Of a DNA stretch of 64,000 nt, positions 22,746 to 35,412 are shown piece by piece; the stretch's first letter is position 1, and the number at the start of each line of letters is the position of its first letter. The notes under the pieces were generated by a model. That model was not told the DNA's origin and did not search any database. It saw nothing but the letters and a program-made list of their open reading frames with translations. Source of the DNA: Artemia franciscana (taxonomy: Eukaryota; Arthropoda; Branchiopoda; Anostraca; Artemiidae). The stretch covers positions 34,846,008 through 34,910,007 of the forward strand of contig NC_088880.1 of assembly GCF_032884065.1 (NCBI RefSeq), in the 5' to 3' direction. The position numbers were made by a program, and so were the translations under genes.

Positions 22746-22977
22746 CTATGTTTTGTCATTTCTAAGTCTTTTTTAAGAAGACCTAGAATTAAAAAAATGT
22801 TTAAATATTCATTTATGTTAAAGTTTCTGAATTTCAAATTCAAATTTCTAAGTTCAAAAAAAATAATTTATAAGAAAATTCTATCCCAAAAAAGAGAATT
22901 CTAACTTAGAAAAAAATTATAAGTCCCAAAAAATTTCAAGTCCGAAAAATTTTAAGCCTCAAAATAATTCTAAGTTT

Positions 22978-23165
22978 AAAAAAATCAATAATTGATAATC
23001 AATAACCAATAATAAATAATCGATAATCAATATCGATAATCAGTAATCATTATTGATAATCAATATCTGTAATCAATAATTAACATCGATAATCAACAAT
23101 TAATAGCCAATAATTAATTTCGATAATCAATAGTGAAAATCAATTATCAATAATCGACAATCAAT
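22978..23165. repeat. ATCAAT/ATCGAT low-complexity tract
   Basis: A nearly pure mix of aatcaata and atcgataatc words over about 190 bp. Many ATCGAT palindromes occur. Confidence 0.8.
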
Positions 23166-23297
23166 CGAAGTTACAAAAACTGGAGGGCATTTGGGCTCTG
23201 GAGGGGGACACGAGGCCCTAGATTGGAATGTAGGAGCCCAAACTCATGCGCAAGCTCCAGTAACGAAAAACCAATGTGCTCAGGACCACTACAATAC

Positions 23298-24123
23298 AAA
23301 CAAGAGCTAAAAGCTCATATGGGGCTTGTGACTAGGTCGGCAGAGCCAAGAGCTTATATGACATTAGCTCTAGAAAAATTCTAAGAATCAAGAGATTAAT
23401 TTAAAAGCAAAATCAGAGGCTTAATGTCAGTCGGGGTTTAAAATAAGAGCTCTGAGACACGAAGTCCTTCTAATATCAAAACTAATTAAGATCCGATCAC
23501 CCACTCGCCAGGTAATAATACCTAATTTTTCCTCTCCCTTTAGCCCCCAGATGGTCGAATCGAATAAAGACATTATCAAGTCACTTTGTGCTGGTTCCTG
23601 ACACGCCAACCAATTTGCATCGTCCTAACACATCCAGAATCACCGAACTCGCTAAAGCACTGGACCCCCTAACTCCCCCAAAGAGAGCAGATCCAGTCCG
23701 GTTACGTAAATCACGTTTCTACGACATTTGCTTATTCTACCCACCAAGTTTCATCCTGATCACTCCACTAAGCGTTTTCCAAGATTTCGGTTTTCCCCTC
23801 CAGCTCCCCCCAATGTCACCAGATCTGGTCGGGATCTAAAATAAGAGCTCTGAGACATGAGTTCCTTCTAAATATCAAATTTCATTAAGATCTGGTAACC
23901 GGGTTCTTAAGTTAAAAATTCCTCAATTTTCTAATTTTTATGAATTAACACCCTCTCCCCCAGGATTGTCGAATCGGGAAAACGACTATTTCTAATTTAA
24001 TTTGGTCTCGTCCCTAATATGCCTGCCAAATTGCACCGTCCTAGCTTATCTAGAAGTGCCTAAACTAGCAAAACCGGGACAGACAGACCGAATGTCACTT
24101 GGTAAATACCAAGTGCCACAAAA
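23298..24123 (+). mobile_element. 290-bp-repeat element, copy C
   Basis: It starts aaacaagagctaaaagctc at about 23298, has shortened units and the terminal block, and lacks most of the microsatellite. It ends with hairpin CACTTGGTaaatACCAAGTG at 24096-24115 and ccacaaaaat. The stretch 23690-23960 is nearly identical to 25713-25998 in copy D, so C and D are linked by the local duplication. Confidence 0.75.
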
Positions 24124-24415
24124 ATGATCCCTGGCCGGATGTAGTCCTTATAATTTTTAGAGATCGAGACAAGTTTCATTAACCATCAAAAGAATATGTC
24201 TGTCCAGCAACCATCACAAATGACCGTGGTATGCATATTCTCAGAATGATGCCAAAAAAGGTACCCACCAACAAATCTTTAAAAGCATTTATCATACATC
24301 CAACTGCATTTGAAAAATCGATTTCGCAATTAACTTGTTACGATGTAGTGACGCTTAACATCAGAAACAATACATTGATTGACTAGAATGTATTTATAAG
24401 AACACAATATCATCA

Positions 24416-24500
24416 ATGACTTGTTGGCTGAGTGGAGGAACGTGTCGTTCTTTTTCCATAGGAAATAACAGGTCTCACGTTCAATTCCTATAGAAGTCAT
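24416..24500 (+). pseudogene. Class II tRNA-like (Ser/Leu-type) module, copy 1
   Basis: An 85-nt segment bounded by a perfect 7-bp pairing ATGACTT/AAGTCAT. It includes an A-box-like TGGCTGAGTGGAGG, typical of the D-arm of serine or leucine tRNAs, and a B-box-like CGTTCAATTCC. The anticodon and T stems do not fold cleanly. It is most simply a tRNA-derived SINE head or decayed tRNA. An exact duplicate of the architecture is at 27600. Confidence 0.45.
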
Positions 24501-24539
24501 AAATTTCATAAAATCAATAGAAAACTACTTAGAAGCTAA

Positions 24540-25125
24540 AAACGTTGTTAGCTCAGTTGTTATCTCAAAACCAGATGTGAGGGCTGTCACAGGACATTTT
24601 GTATTGTTTCACCGACAACATGAATGATCACACAATACCGGATAACGCATCACATACCCAAAATTTCCCGGAAACCGAGATATGGACCCGCTTGTATTCC
24701 TTGCATTGTTTCATCGACAACATAAATGATCAGGTAATACCAGATAACGTATCATTAATTAAATTCTCAGAAATTGGGATGCATATTCTTGGATCGATTC
24801 CAAAAAAAGGACTCAAATAACACATCGGGGTTGGGCTATGGCTGTATCCAAAGGGGCTTTTCACCGAGAAATAACAGCTGGGAAGCGTTTCCTGGAATTT
24901 TTCTTATCACCAGAGGTTGAGATAACACCATGTGGGTCGTAGGAATGATGGGAGTACTCTGCGCTTGTATCTGTGTAGGCATTCGGGGGTACTGTGCGCT
25001 TCCATTCATGGCACTGTTTCATGGGCAATATGAATAATTACGCAATACCAGATGCTCGACAGACCAGATGCGATGGGAGCACTGGCCACTTAAAGTCATT
25101 GAGGGACACCGAGGTACTGACTGAT
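24540..25125 (+). repeat. Inverted arm, right (pairs with 21105-21690)
   Basis: Right arm of the foldback-like structure, lying within the first 1.2-kb direct repeat. It contains several internal ~100-bp sub-repeats built on a 'gtttcatcgacaacataaatgatca' type core, which recur in the left arm in reverse. Confidence 0.7.
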
Positions 25126-25342
25126 AATACATATTAAGGCCATACTACTTGCTGGTAATAACGATGTTTTGTCTATCCATTTTAAAGTTGCCAACTTTAA
25201 AATTTCTGTTGCGCATGTCAGGACACAAATGTGTCTGCTTATTCGCCAGGTACGCATCGCAATTAATAGATTTTAGCTATTCTGATTCTATCTCCCACTA
25301 AACTGCTGATATAACGAGTAAGACCACATTTTATACACATTT

Positions 25343-25699
25343 TTATACACAAACATTTATTTGTATATAGTCTACGACCAAATGAATGATCTAGTAAGTT
25401 TACACTTTTTTAGGATTGGCGAGAAACTGCATTTCCTGATGCAAATCTTCTGTTTCAAATAACCAGATATCATGTATTGATATTTTTGTTACCTGGGTAG
25501 ACTGGTTGACTGAAGTATATGATGCTGGAGCAGTAAAGCATTAATATGTATTGCCGGTCAGTGCCCCCGGGGTCCCTCAATGATTTTAAGTGGCCAGTAC
25601 TCCCCATGCATCTGGTCTGTCGTGCATCTGGTATTGCGTAATCATTCCTGTTATCGATGAAACAATACAATTGATACAAGCACACAGTACCCCGAAGGG
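25343..25699 (+). repeat. ~390-bp direct repeat, copy 2
   Basis: Nearly identical to 20847-21243 apart from the missing ~50-bp palindromic insert. It ends exactly where the headless 290-bp-repeat element D begins, marking a recombination junction near 25700-25712. Confidence 0.75.
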
Positions 25700-25712
25700 G
25701 TACTGTGTGCTA

Positions 25713-27308
25713 CAGAGAGCAGATCCAGCCCGGTTACGTAAATCACGTTTCTACGACATTTGCTTATTCTACCCACCAAGTTTCATCCTGATCACTCCAC
25801 TAAACACTTTCCAAGATTTCGGTTTTCCCCTCCAGCTCCCCCCAATATCACCAGATCTGGTCGGGATCTAAAATAAGAGCTCTGAGACATGAGTTCCTTC
25901 TAAATATAAAATTTCATTAAGATCTGGTAACCGGGTTCTTAAGTTAAAAAATCCTCAATTTTCTAATTTTTATGAATTAACACCCTCTCCCCCAGCTCCC
26001 AAAAAGAGAGCGGATTCAGTCCGATTATGTCAGTCACGTATCTAGGACTTGTGCTTATGCTTCCCACCAAGTTTCATCCCGATCTCTCCACTCTAAGTGT
26101 TTTCCAAGATTTCCCTTTTGCCCCTCCAACTCCCCCAATATCACCAGATACGTTAGGATTTAAAATAAGAGCTCTGAGACACGAGGTCCTTCTAAGTATC
26201 AAATTTCATTAAGATCCGATCACCCATTCGTAAGTTAGAAATACCTCATTTTTTCAATTTTTCCTCTCCCTCAAGGCCTCCCAGATGGTCGAATCGGGGA
26301 AACGACTGTTATCAAGTCAATTTGTGCAGGTCCTGACATGCCTACCAATTTTCATCGTCCTAGCACGTCCAGAAGCACCGAACTCACCAAAGCACTGGAA
26401 ATTCCCCCCTCCCAAAGACAGTGGATCCGTTCCAATGATTTCAATCATGTATATAGAACTTGTGCTTATTCTTCCCATCAAGTTTCATCCTGATCTCTCC
26501 ACTCTAAGCGTTTACCAAGATTGTATTTCCCCCCTCTAACCCCCTATGTACCCGGATGCGATTCGAGTCAAAAATGAGGCATCTGAGACATACGATCTTT
26601 CCATATATCAAGTTTCACGAAAGGTAATATCAAGTTCCCCAAATGTAAGAAAAAGCGTTTTCCAAGATTTCCGCCCCCCAACTCCCCCCAATGACACTGG
26701 ATCCGGTCGGGATTTAAAATAAGTATTCTGAGTTACGAGGTCCTTCTAAATATGAAATTTAATTAAGATCCGATCACTCCTTCATAAATTAAAATACTTA
26801 ATTTTTTTACTAATTTTTCAGAATTAACTAACTCCCCCACAGAGAGCGTATCCGTTCCGGTTATGTCAATCACGTATCTCGGACTTGTGCTTATTTTTCC
26901 CACCAAGTTTCACCCCGATCCCTCCACTCTAAGCATTTTCCAAGATTTTAGGTTTCCCCTCCAACTCCCCCCAATGTCACCAGATCTGGCCGGCATTTAA
27001 AATAAAAGCTCTGAGACACGATATCCTTCTGAATATCAAATTTCATTAAGATCTGATCACCCGTTCGTAGGTTAAAAATACCTCATTTTTTAATTTTTTT
27101 CCGAATTAACCGCCTCCATTCCCCCCAGCATTATCGAATCGGGAAAACGACTATTTCTAATTTAATCTGGTCTCGTCCCTGATATGCCTGCCAAATTTCA
27201 TCGTCCTAGCTTATCTAGAAGTGCCTAAACTAGCAAAACCGGGACAGACAGACCGACAGAATTTGCGATTGCTATATGTCACTTGGTAAATACCAAGTGC
27301 CATAAAAA
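25713..27308 (+). mobile_element. 290-bp-repeat element, copy D (head missing)
   Basis: It joins abruptly to the sequence ending 'gtactgtgtgct' at about 25712 and enters mid-unit at 'acagagagcagatcc'. About four units follow, then the terminal block, a short gacagaccgacag remnant and a hairpin at 27280-27299 with ccataaaaat. The missing head and sharp junction suggest recombination between copies rather than clean insertion. Confidence 0.75.
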
Positions 27309-28531
27309 TGATCCCTGGTCGGATGTAGTCCTTATAATTTTTAGAGATCGAGACAAGTTTCATTAACCATCAAAAGAATATGTCTGTCCAGCAACCATCA
27401 CAAATGACCATGGTATGCATATTCTCAGAATGATGCCGAAAAAGGTACCCAGAAACAAATCTTTAAAAGCATTTATCATACATCCAACTGAATTTGAGAA
27501 ATCGATTTCGCAATTAACTTGTTACGATGTAGTGACGCTTAACATCAGAAACAATACATTGATTGACTAGAATGTATTTATAAGAACACAATATCATCAA
27601 TGACTTGTTGGCTGAGTGGAGGAACGTGTCGTTCTTTTACCATAGGAAATAACAGGTCTCACGTTCAATTCCTATAAAAGTCATAAATTTCATAAAATCA
27701 ATAAAAAACTACTTAGAAGCTAAAAACGTTGTTAGCTCTGTTGTTATCTCAAAACCAGATGTGAGGGCTGTCACAGGACATTTTGTATTGTTTCACCGAC
27801 AACAAGAATGATCACACAATACCGGATAACGTATCACTCCTGAAATTCTTGGAACATACCCAAAATTTCCCGGAAACCGAGATATGGACCCGCTTGTATT
27901 CCTTGCATTGTTTCATCGACAACATAAATGATCAAGTAATACCAGATAATGTATCATTCATTAAATTCTCAGAAAATGGGAAGCATATTCTTGGAACGAT
28001 GCCAAAAAAAGGACTCAAATAATACATCGGGGTTGGGCTATGGCTGTATCCAAAGGGGCTTTTCACTGAGAAATAACAGCTGGGAAGCGTTTCCTGGAAT
28101 TTTTCTTATCACCAGAGGTTGAGATAACACCATGTGGGTCGTAGGAATGATGGGAGTACTCTGCGCTTGTATCTGTGTAGGCATTCGGGGGTGCTGTGCG
28201 CTTCCATTCATGGTATTGTTTCATGGGCAATATGAATAATTACGCAATACCAGACGCTCGACAGACCAGATGCAATGGGAGTACTGGCCACTTACAGTCA
28301 TTGAGGGACACCGAGGTACTGACTGATAATACGTATTAAGGCCATACTACTTGCTGGTAATAACGATGTTTTGTCTATCCATATTAAAGTTGCCAACTTT
28401 AAAATTTCTGTTGCGCATGTCAGGACACAAATGTGTCTGCTTATTCGCCAGGTACGCATCGCGATTAATAGATTTGAGCTATTCTGATTCTATCTCCCAC
28501 TAAACTGCTGATATAACGAGTAAGACCACAT
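27308..28531 (+). repeat. ~1.2-kb direct repeat, copy 2
   Basis: Partner of 24124-25330, 3.18 kb downstream in the same orientation. Both copies directly follow the terminal hairpin of a 290-bp-repeat element (24123 and 27308), so element and flank were duplicated together. The low divergence suggests a recent event. Confidence 0.8.
27600..27684 (+). pseudogene. Class II tRNA-like module, copy 2
   Basis: Same 85-nt module as at 24416 within the second 1.2-kb copy. The 7-bp terminal pairing and both box-like motifs are intact, with only a few substitutions (for example tataaaag for tatagaag near the 3' end). Confidence 0.45.
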
Positions 28532-30310
28532 TACCTTTTCATTATACAAATGACAAAAGGTAACATAACGAGAAATTGATTTTTTTAACAGTAGAATTTA
28601 GACAGAACTAAACGAATATTTCGGCTCTATGCCACGGAGCTGTCTTCAGAAAAATAAATAAATAAATATAAAACTAAACTTACAATAAAACACGTGAAAA
28701 TTAAAACTAGAACCAACAATAAAACAGACCCAACATCACGACTTATAACAAGTTCAGCTAGGTCTCATTAAGGTTAACAAACTCCTATCATTACCAAATT
28801 GATAACCTTTCGCATAAAATAGACCGTCGAAGTCTTTATGCAGCCGAATTTACTTACTTACGAATAAATTTGCTTCCTTTATATTAGATATTAAAATCAA
28901 GTCAATTTTTTTTTGTAAAATATGACAGGTTTTAGATTGATCTGAAAAACTTGCAATCTCTGCACAACTTGCACAAGCTTTTTTTAAGGTTACAAAAAAG
29001 AGCCAAACAACTCCTAAAATGACGACTGATCTCAATGAGAACTACACCATCAAATCAGCATATTACAGAACTCTAATATACAGGTTTCCGGCCCATATCT
29101 ACAATAAAGTGAAATATGGCGCTTTTCCCGAGAAGAAGGATCAATGATGCATGTTAAATTATTTTGCTTGTTTTCCCCCATGGGTGATTGTATCCAATGG
29201 ATGTTCCTATAAGATCGGGAGAAGACTCATTCGGACGGGAATTAAAATTTCTAGTGCTCGTTTAGAAAAGAAGAAGTGTCACATAAATTGGCGTTTTCTG
29301 CCACTTATAGTCGAAAACAATAATTTTGCCCTAAGAGAAGAGAAGACTATCAATTGAAAATTCATATGGTCAATTAATTCAAAATTATCGAAAAATTACG
29401 TGAGTTTTTCACTTTCAGAGGCAGTAATACCATGCGGGATCATATTCGTTTCTAAGGATGCACATAGCCCTTACAGGTATACAGTTAGTGTGGACATTTA
29501 TTCGGTCAATATCTGAAATCAGGGTTATACGATCAGGCCATCTATTTTATTCTTTTTTTCCTTAGGGTTCCGTAATCGGCACACAGTTGTTTGAACTTAA
29601 GATGCCTTTGGGTCCTGAAATTCCCAAATTCCAAACTACTACCCTGGTTTTACGTCGCAAAGAACAGCGGCAAGGGTGCCAGAAACCTGAGTTTATGAAG
29701 ACTCCCTGAGTTTAGGAAGTCGTATACCTAATAATTAACAAAAACTAATTTCTACATATACAAGACACTGTCACAGACACCTCAAATAAACTTTAAAATA
29801 GGAGTTGTAACTTATTGCTCCATATGCAAGAATAAAACCGATCTAATAAATTAAATTCCTTAAATCCTAAATTACTATGATAGGGATTCGCTATTCACAA
29901 ATATCAGAATTGGTTAAACTCAATCGTGTCTTTTAGAATAATAGAAAAAACCCTAATTTTTTTTTAGAGAAGTAAGACCTTTCAGGTCTTTACAAATTTT
30001 ATAGGCAATAAAAAGTTCTGGCGATTTTCCACGAGCTTTTACTGAAAACGCGGCTCTTCATCGAGCATTCTTAGAGAAAAATTTAAAATTCAACGACCAA
30101 GAATTCATAGTATAAGACCACCTATTAGGCTAAAACCGGAAAGAGGGAATCAGCAGCGGATTCAGAGGGGGGGGGGGGCGTCTTTCCCCTCGCTTGAGCT
30201 TGCTTGAATCACTTTTTCAATTCGCTTCTCTCTTTATCTTCTATTTTCTATCTTATAAACATGTCGATCAGAAAAAAAGAAAAAATAATAAAAAGAAGAA
30301 AAAGAAATAC

Positions 30311-30412
30311 CTAATCGCCTTGGCAACCATCCTTTTACTGTTCTGGCCCTCTCTACATCCACCAGTACTCTTCTTCCATCGATTTTCTTTCCGTCAGCAT
30401 GTTTATAGGCGG
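30311..30412 (-). CDS. SNRNP70: U1-70K exon: end of RRM ([20 protein letters not shown])
   Basis: A 102-nt exon entered in phase 1 and left in phase 1. With the split Ser codon from the previous exon it reads [21 protein letters not shown], then [14 protein letters not shown]. These are the last helix and strand of the RRM and the start of the conserved linker that contacts U1 snRNA and U1C. The acceptor atgatttag has a T-rich tract upstream; the donor is TTAG|gtattt, a weak match to consensus. WLPRR, rather than the human WRPRR, is an arthropod-like residue choice from memory. No frame damage or stop is present. Confidence 0.98.
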
Positions 30413-33258
30413 CTAAATCATAAAAAAAAACAAATGAAATAAATAGTCCTGAATAAGAAAGATAAAAAAAAACAAATGTCTTCCATCAATTTGCATTTCT
30501 ATTACAGAAATTATGGAGACTATTTTCGGTGGAGTTACTTATACTACATATTTTATTATGGAATGAAGGACTCTAGACGGGGCATGAAATTAGAATTCTA
30601 GGGAAATGAACTACGCACAAGAAACTGCTATGAATAAAGATTTAATCATCAAAATGAAATAGCAACAAAAAGCTGATGTTTTTAAGAGTTATGACGAAAA
30701 ATCAAACAAAGCTCCGTCGCCAAACACATCCCCCACAAAAACAAGTTTATAACAATTTTACTTTTAAGTTATTATATGTAGAATATTCGCACCCTGAAAA
30801 ATGTAAATAAAAAAGAAGACGTCTTAAAGATTTTGAAGCCGTTGTATACTAATACTACAGGTTTCATAACTATATTTAACTAAAGACTTCTTTTAGGGAA
30901 TGCGATATGATTTAGGAGTACCAATCAGTCAGTGATTGACAATAGGTCAGATGTGGTTAAATATGGATTAGCTCCAGTAGCAGAAGTAAATAAAAATGTA
31001 ATATGACCAACATAGCTAAGCTGCTATCCAGGAGGGAGGCCAAGATTTTTCTTTCTCTTTTTACACCACCATTTTAAAATAAACTTGTCAATTTGGTCAA
31101 TTTTTGGCACCCTTTCCACATTGCCCCCCGCCCCCTAGATTGTAATCTAGATCCACCTTTGCTGGTATGACTCACTTATCAGAATTTTCACACTTATTCC
31201 GTTAAAAAGTGAAACATGGTGTATTTTCGTTTCATCTGCACAATAGTATTGTACATTAAAAAAAAGAAAAAAGAAGTATTAAAACGAGTCGATTTGCAGT
31301 GGGTCATATCGCTTTGTACCTCGGAAAATTAGAAATGTAACCACAATACTGTCCCGTTAATTAGCAAACAACAAGTTATGAACCTTCAAAATTTAATTGG
31401 TAGGGGGGCTCTAAACCCTGCCACTAGAAATTTACCCACGTTATCCGCAAGTAAAAACCAAAAATAAGATATCACAAACAAAACTTTCAATAGTTCCAAT
31501 ATAATCAAACGTTAGATCTAAAAAAAGGAAAAACACAGTTAAAAGTTCCTTAGGAACATCGTTTCCAAGCTAGAAATAAGAACCGCATCAAAAGGTAGCC
31601 AATGGGGATCATTACTCCATAGGGCAAATGTGGGATTTTCCAGTGAATAACCAGAAAACACTGCGGAAAAATTTCCAGCGACTTGAAAAATCAATTTAAC
31701 TGCTCTGTGAACAAAAAGGAAGAAATGCAATAAGTTTTGCTTTACGTCTTAGAAACTCAAAGGCTACAATTTGCACATTTTGAGAACTAAGAAGGGAAGC
31801 AAATAAGAAGTAATAATCAATTTTTGGGCGTGAGATTACTACATTATTTTTTAAATACTACACAACAAATGAATGGAACCAAAATCATTACCCAAGTCAA
31901 ACGAACCTCCATAAACGGCAACGCCAATCAAAGTCATTTACAGGAAATTTAGTCACATGAAACCATCTAACTTGACCTAACCAATATTTCAAGCATTACT
32001 AATAAAAGCATTTTTAATCTTCAGATTTTTAGCCGAGGTTGTCACATACTGTACGGTCGAATTTTCCGTTTGTTTAGCTCTTAGGTAGTAAGTAGTACTA
32101 GAGACCTGTATGTCTTCTGATGCAAAGTTCTACTAAAGCTGAATAGAAAAAAAGATCCCATTCCTATTTCGGACCAAAAGTCGCATCCACTGACGTGACA
32201 ACCTGAATTTGACAACTAAGAAGCTAACGTGACAACTAAGACAGTCAGGTCCTTTCACAGGAGTGTCAGCTTAAATCATGACCCAAAATTGGTTATTAGA
32301 TACACTATGAAAAAATTATGGTCATAAATACTTAATAAGACCAGGTCTTAAGTACTAAATGAAGTACAAGTACTTCGCGTCTAGATTTAGAGATTATGAT
32401 CTCTCCAGAAATTTCCGTTTTTAAAGCTACTATAGGCGTCAAAATTTGAGCAAGCCTGATTCATCTTGATCGCTGAAAGATAGTAGCAAGACTAAAGCTC
32501 GTGGGAGGAAGAAAGAATCTTAAATTTAACGAGTTATAAAACGGCAACCACACTAAATACGTAAGCTTCTATACTAAGTGGTAAGTTGCGTTACATTAAA
32601 TATAACCGCTCACATTTAGATTTTCACTTGAAGTCCTTTCACACTGACCAACATAAATCATTACAAGAAAACTAATCAAAAATTTGGAATGCAGATAGAG
32701 CTTAAAGCTCTGATGACAAATGAAAGATTATCTAAAAAAAAAGTTTGCTAACTTATGCTGACTCTGTTGACTAACTTTTGACTATTCAATAATTTAGCAT
32801 AAGCTTACATAACGTAATATTCTATGTAAAGCAAGAGTTTTCTTGGTGTAGCCTACGCTATGGAAAAAAATTACTCAGTAACATTACATAAAGTAACTGT
32901 AAAATCTTCAGATATGCTAGCATGAAAGTTTCTACATGTAGATATGTTCAGATATGTAGCATGAAAGCACCATCATACTTAAACTAGTATATAGCCTTTA
33001 TCTATAGTATATAGTATATATTATTATATTATAGTATATAGTATATTATATTATTATTAGTATATTATTATATTATTAGTATATAGTATATAGCTTTTAG
33101 TATATTAGCCTTTATACGGTATAGCCTTTATCTTATATTTAATAGGCTCGATATAGCCTTTAATGTATATTTTCGTATTATATAAAAGATGCTTGTCATT
33201 TTTTTCATACTAATAGTTTCTTTATATAGTTTATCTTAATATAGAAAGTGGAAAGCAA

Positions 33259-33259
<1 letters not shown>

Positions 33260-33353
<94 letters not shown>

Positions 33354-33373
33354 CATATATATATATATATATA
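33260..33373. repeat. (AT)n microsatellite
   Basis: About 110 bp of nearly pure AT dinucleotide, interrupted by 'ttac' near 33351. The flank 32990-33110 is built of 'tatagtatat' words. Confidence 0.95.
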
Positions 33374-33548
33374 GAAATTTTATGTAGAAAGCAGTATACC
33401 TTTCATATACTATAAAACATTCATAACATTATATCTACACATATTAATAATGTCTAAAAGTGGAATATACCCCTTTTATGAATAAATAAGCCATACAACC
33501 CTTCAACATAATGGAAACATAGCCGAATAAGACGTAACCAGACAAGAC

Positions 33549-33582
33549 GTTTGTTGCAGTCATACATGTGACTGCAACAAAC
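33549..33582. other. Hairpin with perfect 14-bp stem
   Basis: GTTTGTTGCAGTCA pairs with TGACTGCAACAAAC around the 6-nt loop tacatg. No associated gene; possibly the remnant of a small inverted-repeat element. Confidence 0.6.
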
Positions 33583-33675
33583 AAACGTTCTCACTAAAAT
33601 GCTCATGACTTAAAATCCTGAATTCCGCTTTAAGGAGGAATTTCCATCCTCAATATCTAATAGAGAACCCAAACT

Positions 33676-33735
33676 TGTTTCAAGAAATACTTGAAATTAC
33701 TAACATGTTTCAAGAAATACTTGAAATTACTAACA
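33676..33735. repeat. 30-bp unit duplicated in tandem
   Basis: Two exact copies of a 30-bp unit containing the imperfectly palindromic TTTCAAG-aaata-CTTGAAA. Confidence 0.85.
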
Positions 33736-33844
33736 TGTGTCAGTTAAATAGGTACGATTGAAGACTTCATGAAAATAAAGACTACCAAAAGCAAGGCTTA
33801 TTGACATTCGTTTCTTTTGCTAAGCAAGGGATTATGCTGATGCT

Positions 33845-34265
33845 GAATTGGAATTAGAAAGAAGCCAGATCAATCAAGCTGTGGCGGTATCACTAGACCG
33901 ACTGTCACTAGATGGCCTTTGCGACGTAGAGTCGATCATTATAATGGCTAACGTCAAGCCAACGGCCAATAGATGATACTTGCGATGCTAAGTCAACACA
34001 GGATTAACTTCATGTCTTCTCTGTTCTTTTTCAAAAGGAAACAGGAGTATAGCAGAATTGAATTTGGTTTATAAAGAGCAAAAGAAGCTAGATAACGTAA
34101 GCTGCAGCCATATTACCAAACCGACGGTCACTAGAATGTCGTTTGCGAATCTGAGTCAATAGGAGTTACGTCTCAAATCCTCCATTTTTCTGGAAACTAA
34201 GGACAGGAGCATAGCAACACTACACTGGGGTTAAAAAGGCTCAAAGAAGCAACATTAATGAAGAT
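33845..34265. repeat. Two diverged ~200-bp tandem units
   Basis: 'agaagccagatcaatcaagctg...accgactgtcactagatgg' (from about 33850) and 'agaagctagataacgtaagctg...accgacggtcactagaatg' (from about 34083) align over their length, including 'aggagtatagca'/'aggagcatagca' near their ends. Confidence 0.6.
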
Positions 34266-34917
34266 ACGGCGTCAACCTTTAACAAATAGTCGGGGAGTTT
34301 TAATTCTTCCATATTCCCTATAGGTTTTTAGATAGACCGACATGATAATCCGTCTTATAGTTCTATCCTGACCAAGGTCACATCCAAGATTTTTGTTTTG
34401 AGGGGGGGGGGCGGATACAATAAAACTTTAAGCGCTGCTGGCTCATTTGAAGACAGTGCTGACATTTGACAACTCACCTATATGCTATCGCTTTATTTCG
34501 CTTGCAAACAATTAAACTGAAGTTTCACACGATAATTCAGACAGGCTAAACTATGAATAGGTTGCTTCTCTTCCTCTGTAAACAATTTATTAGACCACAC
34601 TGCCTTTCTATTTACGAATAAATCGAAATAAAAATATAGAAAACGGGAATAACATTTCAAACAAGACAGTGGAAAAAAAAACTTTTTTCACTATTAATAA
34701 TTTAAGTTCGAAAATTTCGGCTTATCACCGAGGATAAAAATTCGTTTGGCTATTCAAATTCATTTTGCTGCATTTCATTATCCAACCTACTGTGCCACTG
34801 TTGTTGCTTTGTGGCATTATAACATACTCGTGAGTCAAACGAATCAATTTAATTTTGCCTTTTTTGTTGCTATTGCACTGTGAATATTATTAAGATTTGA
34901 ATTTTTTGGGTATAAGC

Positions 34918-35412
34918 CCAGGGTTCCAGTAGCACATAAGGAAACGTGTTAAGAAAACAATTCGTATTGCACAGTATGCAGAATAATCCTATTTAACATA
35001 TGTTGCAGTGTGAGAATCTTTATCTTAATTTCTTTCATTGTTGTATAATTCTTCTAAACAAAAATTCTGAAAATTAAACATAGATTCGACTGCATTTGTC
35101 CGTTTTCAAATAATCTATATATGTGACAAAACACCATCAATGCCTTCTAATTGTTTCTCACAAAAGCATATCAATAGACAAATATTGATAGATTAGGTAG
35201 TCAGTTTAGATGGCGTTTATTTCTAAACGCTTTTCAAGACTTGGACAATAAACACAAATATTTAGAAATGTGATAGAAAAACTGGAAATACAAGGAAAGA
35301 AGTGAAGATAAAGGTCTTCTCCCTGCAAAATATGTTAACTAGGATTATTCTGCATATTACGAAGTAAGAATTGTTTTCTTAACACGTTTCCTTGTGTACT
35401 GCTGGAACTTCA
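34918..35412. repeat. Inverted-repeat element with ~85-bp arms
   Basis: 'cccagggttccagtagcaca' to 'cagaataatcctatttaaca' (34918-35005) recurs inverted at about 35332-35412. The spacer is about 330 bp. Just outside both arms lie inverted copies of a 'gataag-ccgaaat' motif (34715-34735 minus; 35439-35469 plus), so the full inverted structure may span about 34700-35500. Confidence 0.65.

Larger units (their letters stand above)
24124..25330 (+). repeat. ~1.2-kb direct repeat, copy 1
   Basis: From atgatccctggccgg to aacgagtaagaccacatt, this segment is nearly identical to 27308-28531. The only sizeable difference is an ~18-bp length change near 24650/27835. It contains a tRNA-like module (24416-24500) and several copies of a ~100-bp motif 'tattgtttcatcgacaac...aataccagataacgtatca'. 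No protein frame is recognisable; the 73-79-codon frames at 24599 and 27783 are repeat shadows. Confidence 0.8.
18080..30310 (-). other. SNRNP70: SNRNP70 intron of 12.2 kb
   Basis: This intron lies between PRRL-G and [11 protein letters not shown]. It is mostly repeats: 310-bp tandems (19660-20570), inverted arms (21105-21690 against 24540-25125), a CT-rich minisatellite (22290-22745), an ATCAAT-type low-complexity tract (22978-23165), two 290-bp-repeat elements and a ~1.2-kb direct duplication. 28540-30180 and 18100-19600 show no gene; 18120-18290 is extremely AT-rich. Confidence 0.85.
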
